DNA of 64,000 nucleotides, taken from contig NC_079147.1 of NCBI RefSeq assembly GCF_945859685.1, forward strand, positions 11,325,289 through 11,389,288, in the 5' to 3' direction. The first letter of the stretch is position 1. Every line of letters begins with the position of its first letter. This DNA comes from Eupeodes corollae (taxonomy: Eukaryota > Arthropoda > Insecta > Diptera > Syrphidae). Below are positions 31,741-44,059 of this stretch, piece by piece. The notes beneath the pieces are model-generated. The model did no database searches, had not been told where the DNA came from, and saw only the letters and a program-made list of their open reading frames with translations. The translations under genes were made by a program, and so were the position numbers.

Positions 31741-33870
31741 GTCATTTTGAATATTGAAATGACTGGAAAAGATAGAGCACGGTAAGACATTCCACATTCG
31801 CGTGGTACGGTTAAAGAACGTATCTCTTTACTTGACAGAACGAGCGAAGTAGGGCTCGAGACTATACTGATGAACATTCCTAGAAGAACTAGTACTACTG
31901 ATGAACAGTTTTTAGGGGAATGCAAATGGCTATTTCTCAAGACCAAAAATTGTTAAAATAATAATACAAAATTTGGAGGATATAAACTTTTCGACTAACG
32001 ATATTAACACCAATCAATGCTATACGTTCAATACCGTCCAAGAGGTTTAAGTAAGTTGCAGGAGCGCCGTTTACAGATGGGAGTTACACTCAAGCTTTGG
32101 ACGTATATAAAAGTCTTGTATATAAAAGCTAGAGTTTGCATCTTTTTAGGAAATCCAAACACCTTGCGGCATTTTTGGTAACATCGTTCTACAAGAGGTG
32201 AAGCAAATACAAAGAATATAGGGATATTTCCATTGGTCCTGTTGATGCAAGTTTCATCCATGGATAATGACAAGGGTTTATATCTCACTTTAACGATACA
32301 AGACAGCATTGGGTTTTCAAAGTTTTTTATTCTCCATTTTACAGTGCTGTTTAGGTCGGAATTTAATGATCTTATCATATTCTGTCGTTGCAATTCCACA
32401 TTGGGAGAAGAGGGATGAGAGTCTAAAAAGCGAAACAATAAATTGGAGTCAAATTTGGAGACAAGAGATCATTGATGAAAACACCAGCATTTATTAAAAT
32501 ACTACTTGTATTGAACGATATGAAAGGTAATTACTTATCTAATGAAGGAGATATTGATCTAAACCAAAGGTACGGATTTTCGATAAAAGAGCTTGTTGCC
32601 AAAGCCTATCCTATATGTTTTGAATTAGCAAGTGCAATAGTCTTAATTTCTCCAAAAAGATGTAAAGATTTGATTGATATTTTTCGGTGAGATGAACTAG
32701 TATTGCTGCAAAAGTAGTTCTGCCGGTCATTAAGAAGCCTCCGATCTTTGAGATATTTCTTGAGCTGATCATCAATCAGCGTTTTCATGACCAAGGAAAG
32801 AAGGGACGTGCGTGATACCGGTTGATAAACTTGGAGAGAAGAGGATTCGTCTTTTTTTTGATGGGCTGAACAAATGCTGTTTTTCAACTACTTACGCATT
32901 AGCTTTGCTAGGCTGGGAAAAAACCTTTTCACAAGGACTTTCCTTACAGTACGAGTAAGAGAAAAAATTGGTCCCATATAACGTGTAAGCCATGACATTA
33001 TCAGGTAGGGTAGAATTTTCGGCGAACTATTGACAACAGGCGTAGGCATTAAGGAAGAGAAATGATCAAAAATTACCACCTCGCCTTTGGAACATTGGAG
33101 TATTTTTTGCCGTAATTGTTGGTCATACAAAACTTTGGTCCTTTCCATTTGGCAGTTGAAGGCGTTTCTGGCATGGCTAGATTTTTTTCGATTTTTCTTC
33201 TTTTCCGGTTTCTCTCAGTTGAGTTAAGTTGAATACTGGTAGCTCTTCTTCATAACCTTTTTGGAGTTTTAATAATTTGTATCCTATTCTCGATAAAGGT
33301 TTTCATTTCCAGATAATCATATCTGCACTGGAGTCAACGCCACTATTGAGGAAGAGGAAGACCAGTAAAAGATCCTGAATTAATTATTAAGACGTTCTGG
33401 CGGTTCTCTTCCGAGTTCTTTTTCTAACTGAATTTTTTTGTAAGGAAAGACACAATGGATGTGTCTAGAGGCGTCAATACACTAATTGTGTGTTTATCAG
33501 GTTTAAAAGTGAGAAAAAAAGTCGTGAATAATTTCAGCTTGGCCGCTAACGTCCGATATTCGAGCAGGCTTATTAACAAGATAGTTAAACTCAAAAACAA
33601 AATATCAGCACACATTCCGTCGGGTGTTGTTTGAACCGAATGGAGAAGCCACGAAGAATCGTGGACATTGAAATCGCCAAGTTTCAGAGTTAGGATACAT
33701 GGAGACAATTTTTGGATGGAATTAGACAGAGCATCGAATTGCTGAGAAGTTGAAACTCTGTCCAGGTTTGGGCTTTCATAAAGTGAATAGTAATTGATAA
33801 ATTGGAAACAAAATTGATTGATGCCTCCATTCGAAGAAAACGGCAACAATCTGGAGCTACAAAAAGCTGA
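31741..33870 (-). mobile_element. LINE-A, long degraded copy with endonuclease and RT
   Basis: Read on the minus strand from 33850: an endonuclease piece LKLGDFNVHDSSWLLHS (the G-D-F-N-x-H motif), LDTSIVSFLTKK; then MGPIFSLTRTVRKV and QLKKYLKDRRLLNDRQNYF (33130-32700, RT fingers); then GEIKTIALA (motif A border), ENPMLSCIVKVRYKPLSLSM and RCYQKCRKVFGFPKKMQTLA (thumb) near 32430-32100; ending VPRECGMSYRALSFP near 31820-31760. The catalytic YADD segment is lost and the frame breaks often. The SAT-element copy lies right behind its 3' end. Confidence 0.75.
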
Positions 33871-35182
33871 ATTGAATAAAAACAGCGTACCGTTCTCTAT
33901 TCCGTAGTTTCGATGATGCCGGCATTCCGCCTAAAGAAAAGCCAATGAATAATTGCTTTAACACCAACAAAACTTAAAGTGTATAGATCGGCTAAAATGG
34001 GACGTCAAGCCTTTTCTGTACATCAATGGCACGTGGTCTTTCTCATCAACAGTTCTACTCTTTAATTGACGATAGCCTCAAAAAAATCAAAAAATGTGCC
34101 ATAAGATTATTAGATATTTAACAAAAAGACGTTAAAAGTTATACTTATATTTCCAATGATTTATGTGGAACTATTTTTTGACAAAAAAGGCGTATTGTCA
34201 TCAATCAAAAAAAAAGTAGGAAAATCTATACAGCACTTCTAAAATATATCAAAGAATATTTTTAAGTTGCATAAAGTTTTATTTGTGTTCTTAATAAAAA
34301 CCCCATCAGGTTAAACTTTAAAAGAAGTAATGCTACCAAAAAAAATTAAGGGATGACCTGCCATTGCACTTTCCCTACCCAGTGTAAAGTCTAAGTACTT
34401 TCCTTTTATATCTCTCAAGCACTTTAAAAAACCGAAAAAAAGATCAAGGGTTGAATTTGAGTTGGCGTTTGGGCAACATGTGCTTACGAAGTTGAGTCAG
34501 TCACTCAAGTGAAGAGCTCTCCTCTTCATGTATGTTTATTGACCCTTAAAATGTTCAGTGCTTACAGTGGTGGTGTTGTTACTTAAATAACTACACTTCT
34601 TTTTTTCGAAAATAAGTGTAAGGGAAAGAGTCTTTTACCCTAAAGAAAAATGTTCAGCACCTCTGAGAATTTAAAAGGGTTGCAAAATTGTATTTAACTC
34701 TTTTTGATTTTAAAGAGAGATTGTAGACATTGCATTTGCTTTCAAAATTACTAATGCCTTGATTCAGAAGATTATAATTCATTAGAAATTGACAATTAAA
34801 CGTCAAATTCTTCAAATGGGCACGTTCAGAGAATAGAATAGGTAATTATTCAGATGTGATTAGAATGTCATGCCAGACAACGTCTGTCTGATGCATATTC
34901 GTTCAATCTTTCTTTTTAGATCTTTTGCGAAGCTCGGTATTTTATAGTAAACACAAGTTCTAGATCTTCCATTATTGACAAGTTGAATTTGTTTTATTAT
35001 TCCATAACATTTGATGATGTATAATTTTGTATTTTTAAAATGCAACTGCACAAATCCCTTAGACTATTCAATACGACGGAATACACAAATATAAAGAATC
35101 TAGATTCCCCGCCCTTTTTTCCTCGTTTGCAAAACAAATCCCCTTAATTTATTTTAATTAATAATTAAATGCGCATTTCAAA
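33871..35182. other. AT-rich region, no gene recognised
   Basis: No motif. A few short frames only. Confidence 0.35.
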
Positions 35183-35300
35183 TGGCGGACCGTCACGTCA
35201 CGTCCGTCGTCGCCGTGCGTCGGTCGTCGGACAGAGTTTAGTTGGTTGCGGTTGGAACCGTCACTCGTCACGTGGTGGGGGTTGGGTGGTGTTCTGGACT
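35183..35300. promoter_or_regulatory. GC-rich island, possible host promoter or regulatory sequence
   Basis: A sudden change to GC-rich sequence with repeated CGTCACGTCACGTCCGTCGT-type words and one CACGTG, in otherwise AT-rich DNA. Downstream on the plus strand a short frame starts at an ATG in good context (GGAAAAATGGG at 35446) and runs to 35623, with a GT-containing end (GGATGGGTGAGG) that could be a splice donor. I do not recognise the peptide. The promoter idea rests on composition only. Confidence 0.25.
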
Positions 35301-36559
35301 GAAGGCAATGAGTAATCGAAATAAATTTGCATTTGTTTTGACCGAAAGTTTCCAGCGGAGTTTACGTTTACGTTTACAGTGATAATATTATGACGTTAAA
35401 AAAATCCTTTCTTTTTCATTATTTCTATTTTATTGTTGGAGGAAAAATGGGTGGAAGCGGAAACAACACAGTCCGCATTATATTTTCTAAGCTAAAACGG
35501 TTGGAGAGCTATCCGGAGAACTGGGACGTTCAAAAATTTGTATTTGTTTTGTTTCAAGTGAAAAAGCAAGTTAAAAATATTATTGCGTATAGAATAGAGA
35601 GCTGCCGATGCGAGGATGGGTGAGGTTTCGGTATGTTTAGTGTGCAAGTTTGTATACCAAACTAGGCGAATGCAAATATTTTGTATTCTTTATGTTTTGT
35701 TTAATAATAATTTATGTAATCGGAAGCAAGAAAGGGAAAGAATAATAATAAACAATTGAATGTAGAATCATATCGAGTATAAAGTTGGAGCTCTGCAGCT
35801 GTTCACTAGAATTAGATTCTTTTTTTTTTGGAACGAATATGTGTCTAGGTTTGGAAGTTCCAAAAAATAAGCATTTTTATAATCGGATATACGATGCAGT
35901 GCATCAGGAAACTGAATTTATTTTGCTGTTAAATTAAAATAATAGTATTCTACTGAAACACAACTAATGGTAAAGAAAACAACTGGGAGGCAAACACTTG
36001 TACAAATGGAAGCAAACTTACCAGTTAGAAATTTTACTTTTATGGAAAAGCTAAATAATAAAAAGGGTGTATTCAAATGAGTTGAACTGCTAGGAGTACT
36101 TATCTAAATATGAAACTTCTGAGTTTTAACAACATACATATAACATAGAAGCCATCGATTAAAAACGCACTATTTCTTAAAATGAGACAATAATTTGGTA
36201 GTTGTACCTTTTTTTCAACAATCAGTGCTTTTCGATGACAATTTCAGCAACGACACCGTACACTAGCTAACCCTTATTTAACATGTTTATAATATCAAAT
36301 CATACAAGAAAGTAGACAATTTTTTAAATAAAAATCAATATAATAAGAAAAGTAAGTATACGCCTAGGTGAACCGTTTTATTTTATAGTGGTATTTTGTT
36401 GAAATAGAACGTTTAATTTAATTGTTTACCCAGTCTCTTACTCGCCGATTCTGCTTTATTCGAAAATATATCAATAATTGAACACAATTCAAAAGCTTTT
36501 TCTAGCCCCTTTCATTTAGGGACTAATATACATCCACTTCTTTTAAAATTTTGTAAATA
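35301..36559. other. AT-rich region, no gene recognised
   Basis: Apart from the short frame 35446-35623 described with the GC island, I see nothing coding. Confidence 0.3.
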
Positions 36560-36993
36560 CATTTTAGCAGTCCCGCTTTGTTTTATTTTCAACATGACTT
36601 TGCGAGAAGGTATATTTGTAGATACTTGGAAACATTTTTTGATTACTCCTCTGCAAAAACCTGGATCTAATGGATCTGTGGAAAATTATAGGGCTATTGC
36701 TTAACTTTTGTTGATTCCAAAAGTATTTGAAGCAATTGTTAAAAATAAACTGTACAATTTATATCGACAGCACAATATTTACGAATTATTGTCTTGGTTG
36801 TTTAGAAAATCGATTGCAAGTCAACGTTATTTACACCGATTTCTCAAAGGCATTTGATCGTGTGCAACACAATATTCTTTTAAAAAACTTGAGCTTGTAT
36901 GGTTTTACTCTGTTCTCCATGATTGGATTAAACGTTATTTGGTTGAACGTAGTCAATATGTTAAAATTGGTGATGTTATATCAAATAAAAAAA
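36560..36993 (+). mobile_element. LINE-F, 5' part (RT fingers)
   Basis: In shifting frames: FLITPLQKPGSNGSVENYRA (RT start), then VFEAIVKNKLY, then VIYTDFSKAFDRVQHNILLK (motif A, intact aspartate), then LNVIWL..N, YVKIGDVISNKK. Here the reading stops at the inserted SAT-element and resumes at 38187. Confidence 0.75.
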
Positions 36994-38186
36994 GAGGCTG
37001 GGATGCGACCACACTGATAACTTCCCATCCCGTAATAAAATAAGATTAAAGCCAATATTTTCAAATTTTGAAAAAATATTTGAGTCGAAAGTAAATTTTT
37101 ACCACCTTTTGTTAAATTTTTTTTAGGTTTTCAATTTTTTGTAAAAAAACTGTCAATTCGATTTTTTTCAAAATTTTATTGAATGTTAACAACAATATTT
37201 TTTTAAAAGATAAAAGTAGTTTAAAGCCAATATCTACAATTTTTGAAAAGATATTTGAGTCGAAATTCAATTTTTACCAACTTAAGTTTATTAATTTTAG
37301 ATTTTTAGTTTTTTTGTTGTAAAACAACTATCAAGTCGATTTCTCTCAAAATTGTTTTCCAATGTTGAAAACAATATTTCTTTTAAATGAAAATTAGTTG
37401 GAAGCCAATATCTCAGATTTTTAAAAAGATATTTTGTGTCGAAAATCAATTTTTACCAACTTCTGTTAAATATGCTTTTAAGTTTTTATATTTTTTTTAA
37501 AAAAAAGCTGTCAATTCGATTTTTTTAAAAATTTTACTGAATGGTGAAAACAATATTTTTTGAAAGATAAAAGTAAATTAAAGCCAATATCTCAAAGTTT
37601 TGAAAATATATTTGAGTCAAAAATCAATTTTTACCAACTTTGAGTAATTTTTTTTTAGATTTTTATTTTTTATAGAAAAAACTGTCAATTCAATTTAATT
37701 CAAAAACATTATTCTTCGTTGCACAAAATTGTTTTGGAGATGAAATCATATTTAAGTCGTAAAATTTTGGAGGTTTTTTTGATTTATAAAAAAAAACGTT
37801 AAATTGATTTTTTTTCAAAAATATACTTCTTTGATATCACGTTACGATATATTATATAAAATTTAATCCAAGTCTCTAGCGTTTTTGGTTGTAAGATATT
37901 TAAGGTTAACCTACATTTTCTACTCACGCAATTTTCTTGAGAGCCCTTTCTGCATCTTTCTGCCTTATTATCTGTATAACAAAATTTATTTGAAATCGAT
38001 ATCTCTTCTGGTTCTTGAGCTATGGACGACAAAAAAAACGTCGCGGACGTACGAACGTACATACACACGCACGCACAGACATCTTTCTAAAAATCTTTTA
38101 TTTCGATCTAGAGACCTTGAAACGTCGAGAAATGTCAAAATTTTCATTTTGACAAATCGGACCCATTACAATAACTTCCTATGGGA
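36994..38186 (-). mobile_element. SAT-element, copy 2, complete, inserted in LINE-F
   Basis: The left end GAGGCTGGGATGCGACC is the reverse complement of the right end of copy 1, and the right end TAACTTCCTATGGGA matches copy 1's left end. Four monomers of 170-180 bp are marked by TTTGAAAAGATATTTGAGTC-type words at 37067, 37240, 37414 and 37595. The coding frame of LINE-F ends at 36993 and resumes at 38187, so both borders of the mobile unit are defined. Length 1193 bp. No clear target duplication beyond a run of A at both sides. Confidence 0.85.
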
Positions 38187-38836
38187 AAGGTGTTCCGCAA
38201 GGCAGCCATCTTGGGCCACTCCTTTTTATTCTTTTTATTAATGATTTGCCATATTATATTTATAAGGCAAAGTTTCTGTTGTATGCCGATGATCTCAAGA
38301 TATTTAGCTGTGTAAGGTCTCCATTAGATGCCAGTAAAATTCAAATACATTTTTTAAGATTCTATTTCCATTAAATTTCAATTACAAACTTGATAATTAT
38401 CCATTACAAAGGTTAACAATACAAAAAGATCTTTGACTATAAAATGAGTTCTTCGATTCCAACTGACCACGTTATTTCTAGAGCTAACGTGATGTTGGGT
38501 TTTATATTTAGAAGTTCTTAGTCTTTTGAAGATCCATATACTCTAAAAACTCTTTATTTATCCCTTGTCAGAACTTTGGAGACCTGGAGTATTGTTGCAT
38601 TAATATGGAATCCCTTTACTTAATCAAGTATCCTTAAGATTGAAAAAGTTCGGAAAAGATTTAATAAATTCGAGACCAGGTCTCATTTATTAAATTTGTT
38701 ATAAACTTTATTATTTTCAGTTAACTATATTGAACTCATATGTTATTAATCTTATTATTATTTGATTTAATTGTAGTCTCTATAAAGCCATTTTACTTGA
38801 AAGGCGAAACATAAAATATTTTAATAAATAAATCTA
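38187..38836 (+). mobile_element. LINE-F, 3' part (RT palm, thumb and 3' end)
   Basis: Resumes with GVPQGSHLGPLLFILFINDL, then FLLYADDLKIF (YADD, 38276), later ANVMLGFIFRSS and DPYTLKTLYLSLVRTL, then WNPFT and KVRKRF. It ends in a 3' region with GGCGAAACATAAAATATTTT and AATAAATAAATCTAA at about 38836, similar to the tail region of LINE-H before its hexamer array. Confidence 0.75.
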
Positions 38837-38954
38837 AGTTTCCATACTTTTTTAATTTTTCGATTTTTATCATTGGATTAGAGCTTTTAAGCTTTACCTT
38901 TTTTCTTTTATTTAAATGTTTTTACATTACAATTTGAAAAACAATTGGAAAACT

Positions 38955-39110
38955 GAGTTGGATTCCACATTCGTGTAGTACGACTAAGAAATCAATCTCT
39001 GTACTTACGGTATGTCAAAAATTGGTCTTAAGCCTAAGCTCTTGATCTTTGAGGTGAGGAATGCAACTAGTCATTTCACTAGAACCCTGTTTATTAAAAC
39101 ATCGATAAAA
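38955..39110 (-). mobile_element. LINE-A C-terminal fragment
   Basis: Reverse complement of the typical LINE-A end: GATTCCACATTCGTGTAGTA and TCTGTACTTACGGTATGTC encode the R-D-S-F..R-T-T-R-M-W-N-x-x tail, as at 46280 and 50125. Confidence 0.6.
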
Positions 39111-39457
39111 TGTTTTCGTTAGGCAACAGTGGTCTTTAACTTTGTGGCATTTTTATTGATAAATTCAAATCAACTTAAACTTGTATCAGATATATGAATT
39201 TTATTCTATTTTTAGGCAAATAAAGGTTTTGAATAGATAATAGTCAGATAACGAGGGCTTAAGAAAATTATGCATAGCCGGAAGGATTTCAACTTCTGTT
39301 TACAAAATTATTTTAAAAAAGAGTGCTTGTGCTTGTCTTTCGATTTTTCCTAAAACTTTAACAAAATATTAATAACAATTTTTGTGGGAGATACAAATTA
39401 AAAGTCAAAATCTTCCCTTTTTTTCTTATAGTTCTGGAGCCGAAATATGTTTTAATT
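39111..39457. other. AT-rich spacer, no gene recognised
   Basis: Nothing identified. Confidence 0.3.
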
Positions 39458-40964
39458 AGTTATTGAAATGGGTCCGATTTCAATAACTTAATATGGTCCC
39501 TAGAGTCGAAATAAAAGATTTTTATAAAGATGTCTGTGCTTGCGTTTGTACCTACGTGCGTTCGTATGTCCGTACGTTCGCGATGTTTTTTTCGTAGTCC
39601 ATCTGGTGCTCAAAAACCAGAAGGCATATCGACTTCAAATACGTTTTTGTATACTGATAATAATGCAGAAAGATGCAGAAAGGGCTCTTAATAAAATTGC
39701 ATCGGTGGCTTTTTACCATAGCAGTTTAAAAAAGGTGATAATTTTGGTTAAACATAAATATCTCACGAACCAATGACCCCAGAGATTTTAATTAAATTTA
39801 AGATTATATATTGCAACGTGATACCAAACAAATATAATTTTGGCAAAATAAACAAATAAGCGGTTTTTTATAAATAAAAACAAAAACTGAGAAAAAAATG
39901 TGTCACCTCGATAATTTAACGAATAGAAAATGATTTCATCTTCAAAACAACTTTGTGCAACGAAAAAGAACGTTTTTAACATCTTACAAAATTTTGAGAA
40001 AAATCAAATTGACACCTTTTTTTAAAAAAAATATAAAAACTTAAAAGCATATTTAACAGAAGTTGGTAAAAATTGATTTTCGACACAAAATATCTTTTTA
40101 AAAATCTGAGATATTGGCTTCCAACTAATTTTCACTTAAAAGAAATATTGTTTTCAACATTGGAAAACCATTTTGAGAGAAATCGACTTGATAGTTGTTT
40201 TACAACAAAAAAACTAAAAATCTAAAATTAATAAACTTAAGTTGGTAAAAATTGAATGTCGAATCAAATATCTTTTCAAAAATTTGAGAGTTTGGCTTCC
40301 AACTAATTTTCATTTATAACAAATATTGTTTTCAACATTCGGAAAAATTTAAGAAAAACCGAATTGACTGTTTTTTTTACACAAAATAAAAACCTAAACA
40401 AAAAATTAGTAAAAGTGGGTAAAAATTGAATTTCGACTTAAATTCCTTTAAACTACTTTTATCTTTTAAAAAATATTGTTGACGGTTTTTTTTACAACAA
40501 ATTAAAACCTAACAAAAAAACAATACCAAAAATTGTTAATTTTTTTTTAAATTAAAAATATTGTCTTTAAACTTTTTTATTTTACAGAAAATATTGTTTA
40601 TAAAAATTCAATAGTCCGTTTTTTCATAAGAAAAATGAAATCTACAAAAAAAAAGTCAAATTTGGTAAAAATTGATGTTCGGTTCTTAAAATATCGCAAA
40701 TTAATTTCGTTCATCCAATTTGTAAAAATTTAATAAATGCTACTAAAATTGTTAAAAATTTGGTTTTAAACTAAAAATCTATTTAACAAACTAGATTTTC
40801 AAACTAAGTTATTTTTTTATATGAAAAATGTTGTTGGTAATTTTAAAATTTTGAAGAATAATTCAAAAGACAACTTTTTTTAACCCAACACGAAAATCTA
40901 CAAACTTTTAAGCAAGACAAATCAACAGACGGGATGAAAAATTATCAGTGTGGGTCGCATACCA
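39458..40964 (+). mobile_element. SAT-element, copy 3, nearly complete
   Basis: Starts GTTATTGAAATGGGTCCGAT, then GTCCCTAGAGTCGAAATAAA and GTCTGTGCTTGCG, includes AAAAACCAGAAGGCATATCG and GATAATAATGCAGAAAGATG. It then has at least four degenerate monomers (40085, 40264, 40440, 40545) and ends ATTATCAGTGTGGGTCGCAT. Its last monomers are more decayed than in copies 1 and 2. Confidence 0.7.
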
Positions 40965-41224
40965 ATTTTTTTAAGTATCGAGTCCTTGCCGAAAATTTAT
41001 CGTAAGCGCCAAAATAAATTGTATCTTAAATGACAAATCAGAAGCTTACTGCTGGCCCTGAAAACAACTTGTACCCATAGTCATTATTAGAAACTATTAA
41101 TTATGCTTAAGTAAAGACATGAAAATATCCTTCAAGGCTCTTTGTATTACTGCCAAATTTTAATAATTAAGTTGTCTTGTTATTGAAAATGTCACTTACG
41201 ATAAAATATCGGGTAAGGCTCGGT

Positions 41225-41586
41225 ATGCCTCCACATTATATTATATACAATTTAAATAAAGTCGCTAGCGGCATTAGTTCTAGAAATATTTTGATTCAAC
41301 CAAAATTGTCACTTTTTTTTAAACTACTATAGCAGAAAAAAAGACACATCCAAGTATTTTTGAAAGTAATTTCTGCATTTGTTGATCTTTTTATCTGTAA
41401 AATAAAATTTATCTGATGTAAATATCTTCACTGGTACTTGAAATACGGGTGGCGAAAAACGCTATCCAAAACGTGCGAACGTTAGTACTAGAGGACCTTG
41501 TCGGGACCTTGAAACGTCAGAAAATGTAAAAATGTTCAATTCAATAAGTCGGTTACAACCGATTACAATATAACTTTCCATAGGGA
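41225..41586 (-). mobile_element. SAT-element, copy 4, 5' end only
   Basis: On the minus strand it shows the left end (GTCCCTATGGAAAGTTATAT), the CTTGAAACGTC.. segment turned around (GGGACCTTGAAACGTCAGAA on plus) and the stretch with ACTGGTACTTGAAATACGGG. No monomers remain. A SINE in the same orientation lies about 45 bp away, on the side of the element's left end. Confidence 0.6.
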
Positions 41587-41629
41587 CTTAAAAATTAATT
41601 TAATTTGAAGCTCACCATAAAAAAAAAAT

Positions 41630-41930
41630 AAATAAATTGGGTGGCGCGACAGTCCGTTGAGAACCAAGGCCTAGTGACTTACAACTCTCAACCATTCCTG
41701 TGTGCGAGTAATGTTGTCAGGAATGGAGGGGACCTACAGTTTATATGCCGACTCCGAACGGCTAATTTTGAGAAAGAACTTTTTCATGACAATAGTAACT
41801 CTTGGAGAATTTGTCAATTCCTCGCAAGAGGCAGTACCCGTGAAAAGACTTTAGATGGCATGGGCTGGGATCGAACCCAAGACCTCTAGCATGACAGTCC
41901 AACGCACTAACCATCATGCCACGGGTACCA
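41630..41930 (-). mobile_element. tRNA-derived SINE, copy 2
   Basis: Complete copy read on the minus strand: A box TGGCATGATGGTTAG, B box GGGTTCGATCCC (plus strand GGGATCGAACCC at 41867-41878), body, GCGCCAC near 41640 and an AT-rich tail. Over the tRNA-like head it matches 59031-59310 very well. Confidence 0.85.
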
Positions 41931-43447
41931 CAAAAATAATTTTATTGATAGAAGAACAAAGTTTTTGAACAAACCATTTTTGACATAAAAAAAACTAAAA
42001 GCTGTTAAAAATTGATTATCGATTTAAATATTTTAAGAACAATGAAAGATATTGTTTCAAGTTCTTTGTATCTTATAATAGACACAAATGTGCCACTTTT
42101 CCACAATTAATATTGAATCCAATGGGCCTCTGGGTTGATCCTACTACAAAGTTACACATTTGCTACATTATCTACTCTACGAGATTCCAGTTCAAAATAA
42201 ATTCCAAGAACACATGACTAACAAATAAATAATTAAACCACCAAAAATAAATTAAAATATCTACTTAAGGTTAATTATACTATCGATAAGCATCATTTTG
42301 TGAACTTAATCGAACATTGACTCTTCTCAATTTGTCTTTTTATAAACCTACCTAGCCCACACTCTGGGCTTTATACACATCCAACTAATTAAATAATAAA
42401 TAATCAAAATATTTGTTTTAATTACATTTGCGCGCATAAAGCTCCTTAAATAATAATATACACTTAATATGTAGGAATATTTATTTATATATAAATAAGC
42501 TTGCCAATATAATATTATTGTATTAAATACACAACGCATATATTAGCTTCGTTTATTTAAGTACCTGCACTTAAATAATATTATTAATATAAAATAAAAA
42601 TATATAAACAAACAGAAAGATTTATTTTTCTATCCACTTCATTGCCAATAAAATTCTGTATTCAAACTTTAGTGTAAATATAAACTACGAGTTGTATTCG
42701 TACGTACATACGAATGTATCTAATGAGACAAATTAATTTTATTTAACCAACTTACGAGTACGAGTACCTACTTAGTACAGTCGACTTAATAATAATTGCA
42801 ATTTCAATAGTGGCAGGAACAAAACTAACGAACAAATTTGTAAAATACAAAATAAAATAAAACAACATCAGTAAAATAAAAAAAAAGATACACACAATTT
42901 CATATTGAGATACATTTTTATATATTCGTGCAAATGTACTTTTGTGGTGACCAGACCAAAGAACGTACGTGAATAGGGTGTACTATCCACTTATGCCATA
43001 GTGCATGTGCATGGCCGTGGTCGACCTTGTCGGAGATAATCTACATTACACAGAATCAATTTGTATCTATAGATAGCGTATCTATAATAGTATCTATACA
43101 AAGTGCATTATACATTGTTTGCATATACTCAAGTGCAAATCGAACCACCCATTTAATTACAATAATTTAGAAGTCTATACTTTAAGTGTTGAAAAACAGA
43201 AGTAACTGGAGTTGATCAGTGTTTGGTAAAAATAAAGCAATTATTTACAAGAAACTACAACAATATGACAAAAAAAGTGTTCTCTTTTAAAACAGTTCTT
43301 TTTACAAAACTTATGATATAGAATAGATCACCTTGGTCTTCATACGAATAAGTTCTCTGAAACCTTAAAAGGACTTATATCAATTAATACTTTTTTTTCC
43401 AAAACTTAGATATACAAAATATATAGTACTTTAATATAGATAGAATC
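41931..43447. other. AT-rich region, no gene recognised
   Basis: Many TATA/ATA runs (42400-42720). A GC-richer patch near 42950-43030 has no motif I know. No coding frame. Confidence 0.35.
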
Positions 43448-43834
43448 GGCGGTGCAACATCAATTCCTTGAGAACTAGGGCCTAGTGACTTACAACTCTC
43501 AACCATTTCTGTGTGCGCGTAACGTTGTCAGAGATGGAAGGGACCTACAGTTTATGAGCCGAATCCGAACGGCTAATTTAAGAAAGCACTTTTCATGACA
43601 AGAATTACTCTGGGAGGTTTTGTCAATTTCTCACAAGAGGCAGTACCCGTGAAAAAAGTTAGGTGGCATAGGAAAGGATAGAACTCAAGACCCCTTAAAT
43701 GACAGTCCAACGCACTAACCATCACGCAAGGGGTTGTACACGTGAAAAAAAAACTGTATATGGAACAGGGCAGGGATTGAATCCAAGACCTGTGGCATAA
43801 TAGTCCTACTCACTAACCATCACACCTCGGGTGC
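43448..43834 (-). mobile_element. tRNA-derived SINE with two tRNA-like heads in tandem
   Basis: The body (43448-43640) is that of the other SINE copies. On the 5' side (minus strand) two tRNA-like modules follow each other: one at about 43660-43730 with a decayed B box and one at about 43770-43830 with GGATTCAATCCC. They are linked by TTTTTTTCACGTGTAC, which resembles the TTTTTTCACGGGTAC that joins head and body in other copies. This means the head was duplicated together with its linker. Confidence 0.7.
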
Positions 43835-44059
43835 TGCTACTACTTCATCAATGAGCAGCCGAAAAGTCTCAAGTTAAGTAGGTGCTCAGCCTAAAAGAAT
43901 GCTTATTAGCAGTCATGAAGATTGTCAGTCGTTCGTTGAGCACCGCCATCTTTAATATTTGGCAATAATTTAGGTATGTTTTGAAAATTGAATTTTAAAT
44001 CGTAATTTAAGACTATTTATGGCTAACTGGTGATATTCTGATATTTTTTAGTCCTGTCA
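43835..44059. other. Short spacer, no gene recognised
   Basis: Nothing identified. Confidence 0.3.

Noticed and set aside
37066..37690. Possible CRISPR-like or centromeric array
   Set aside because: The repeats are degenerate, lack unique spacers and are about 170 bp long, and the same array occurs inside a dispersed element with fixed ends. It is an internal satellite of a mobile element.
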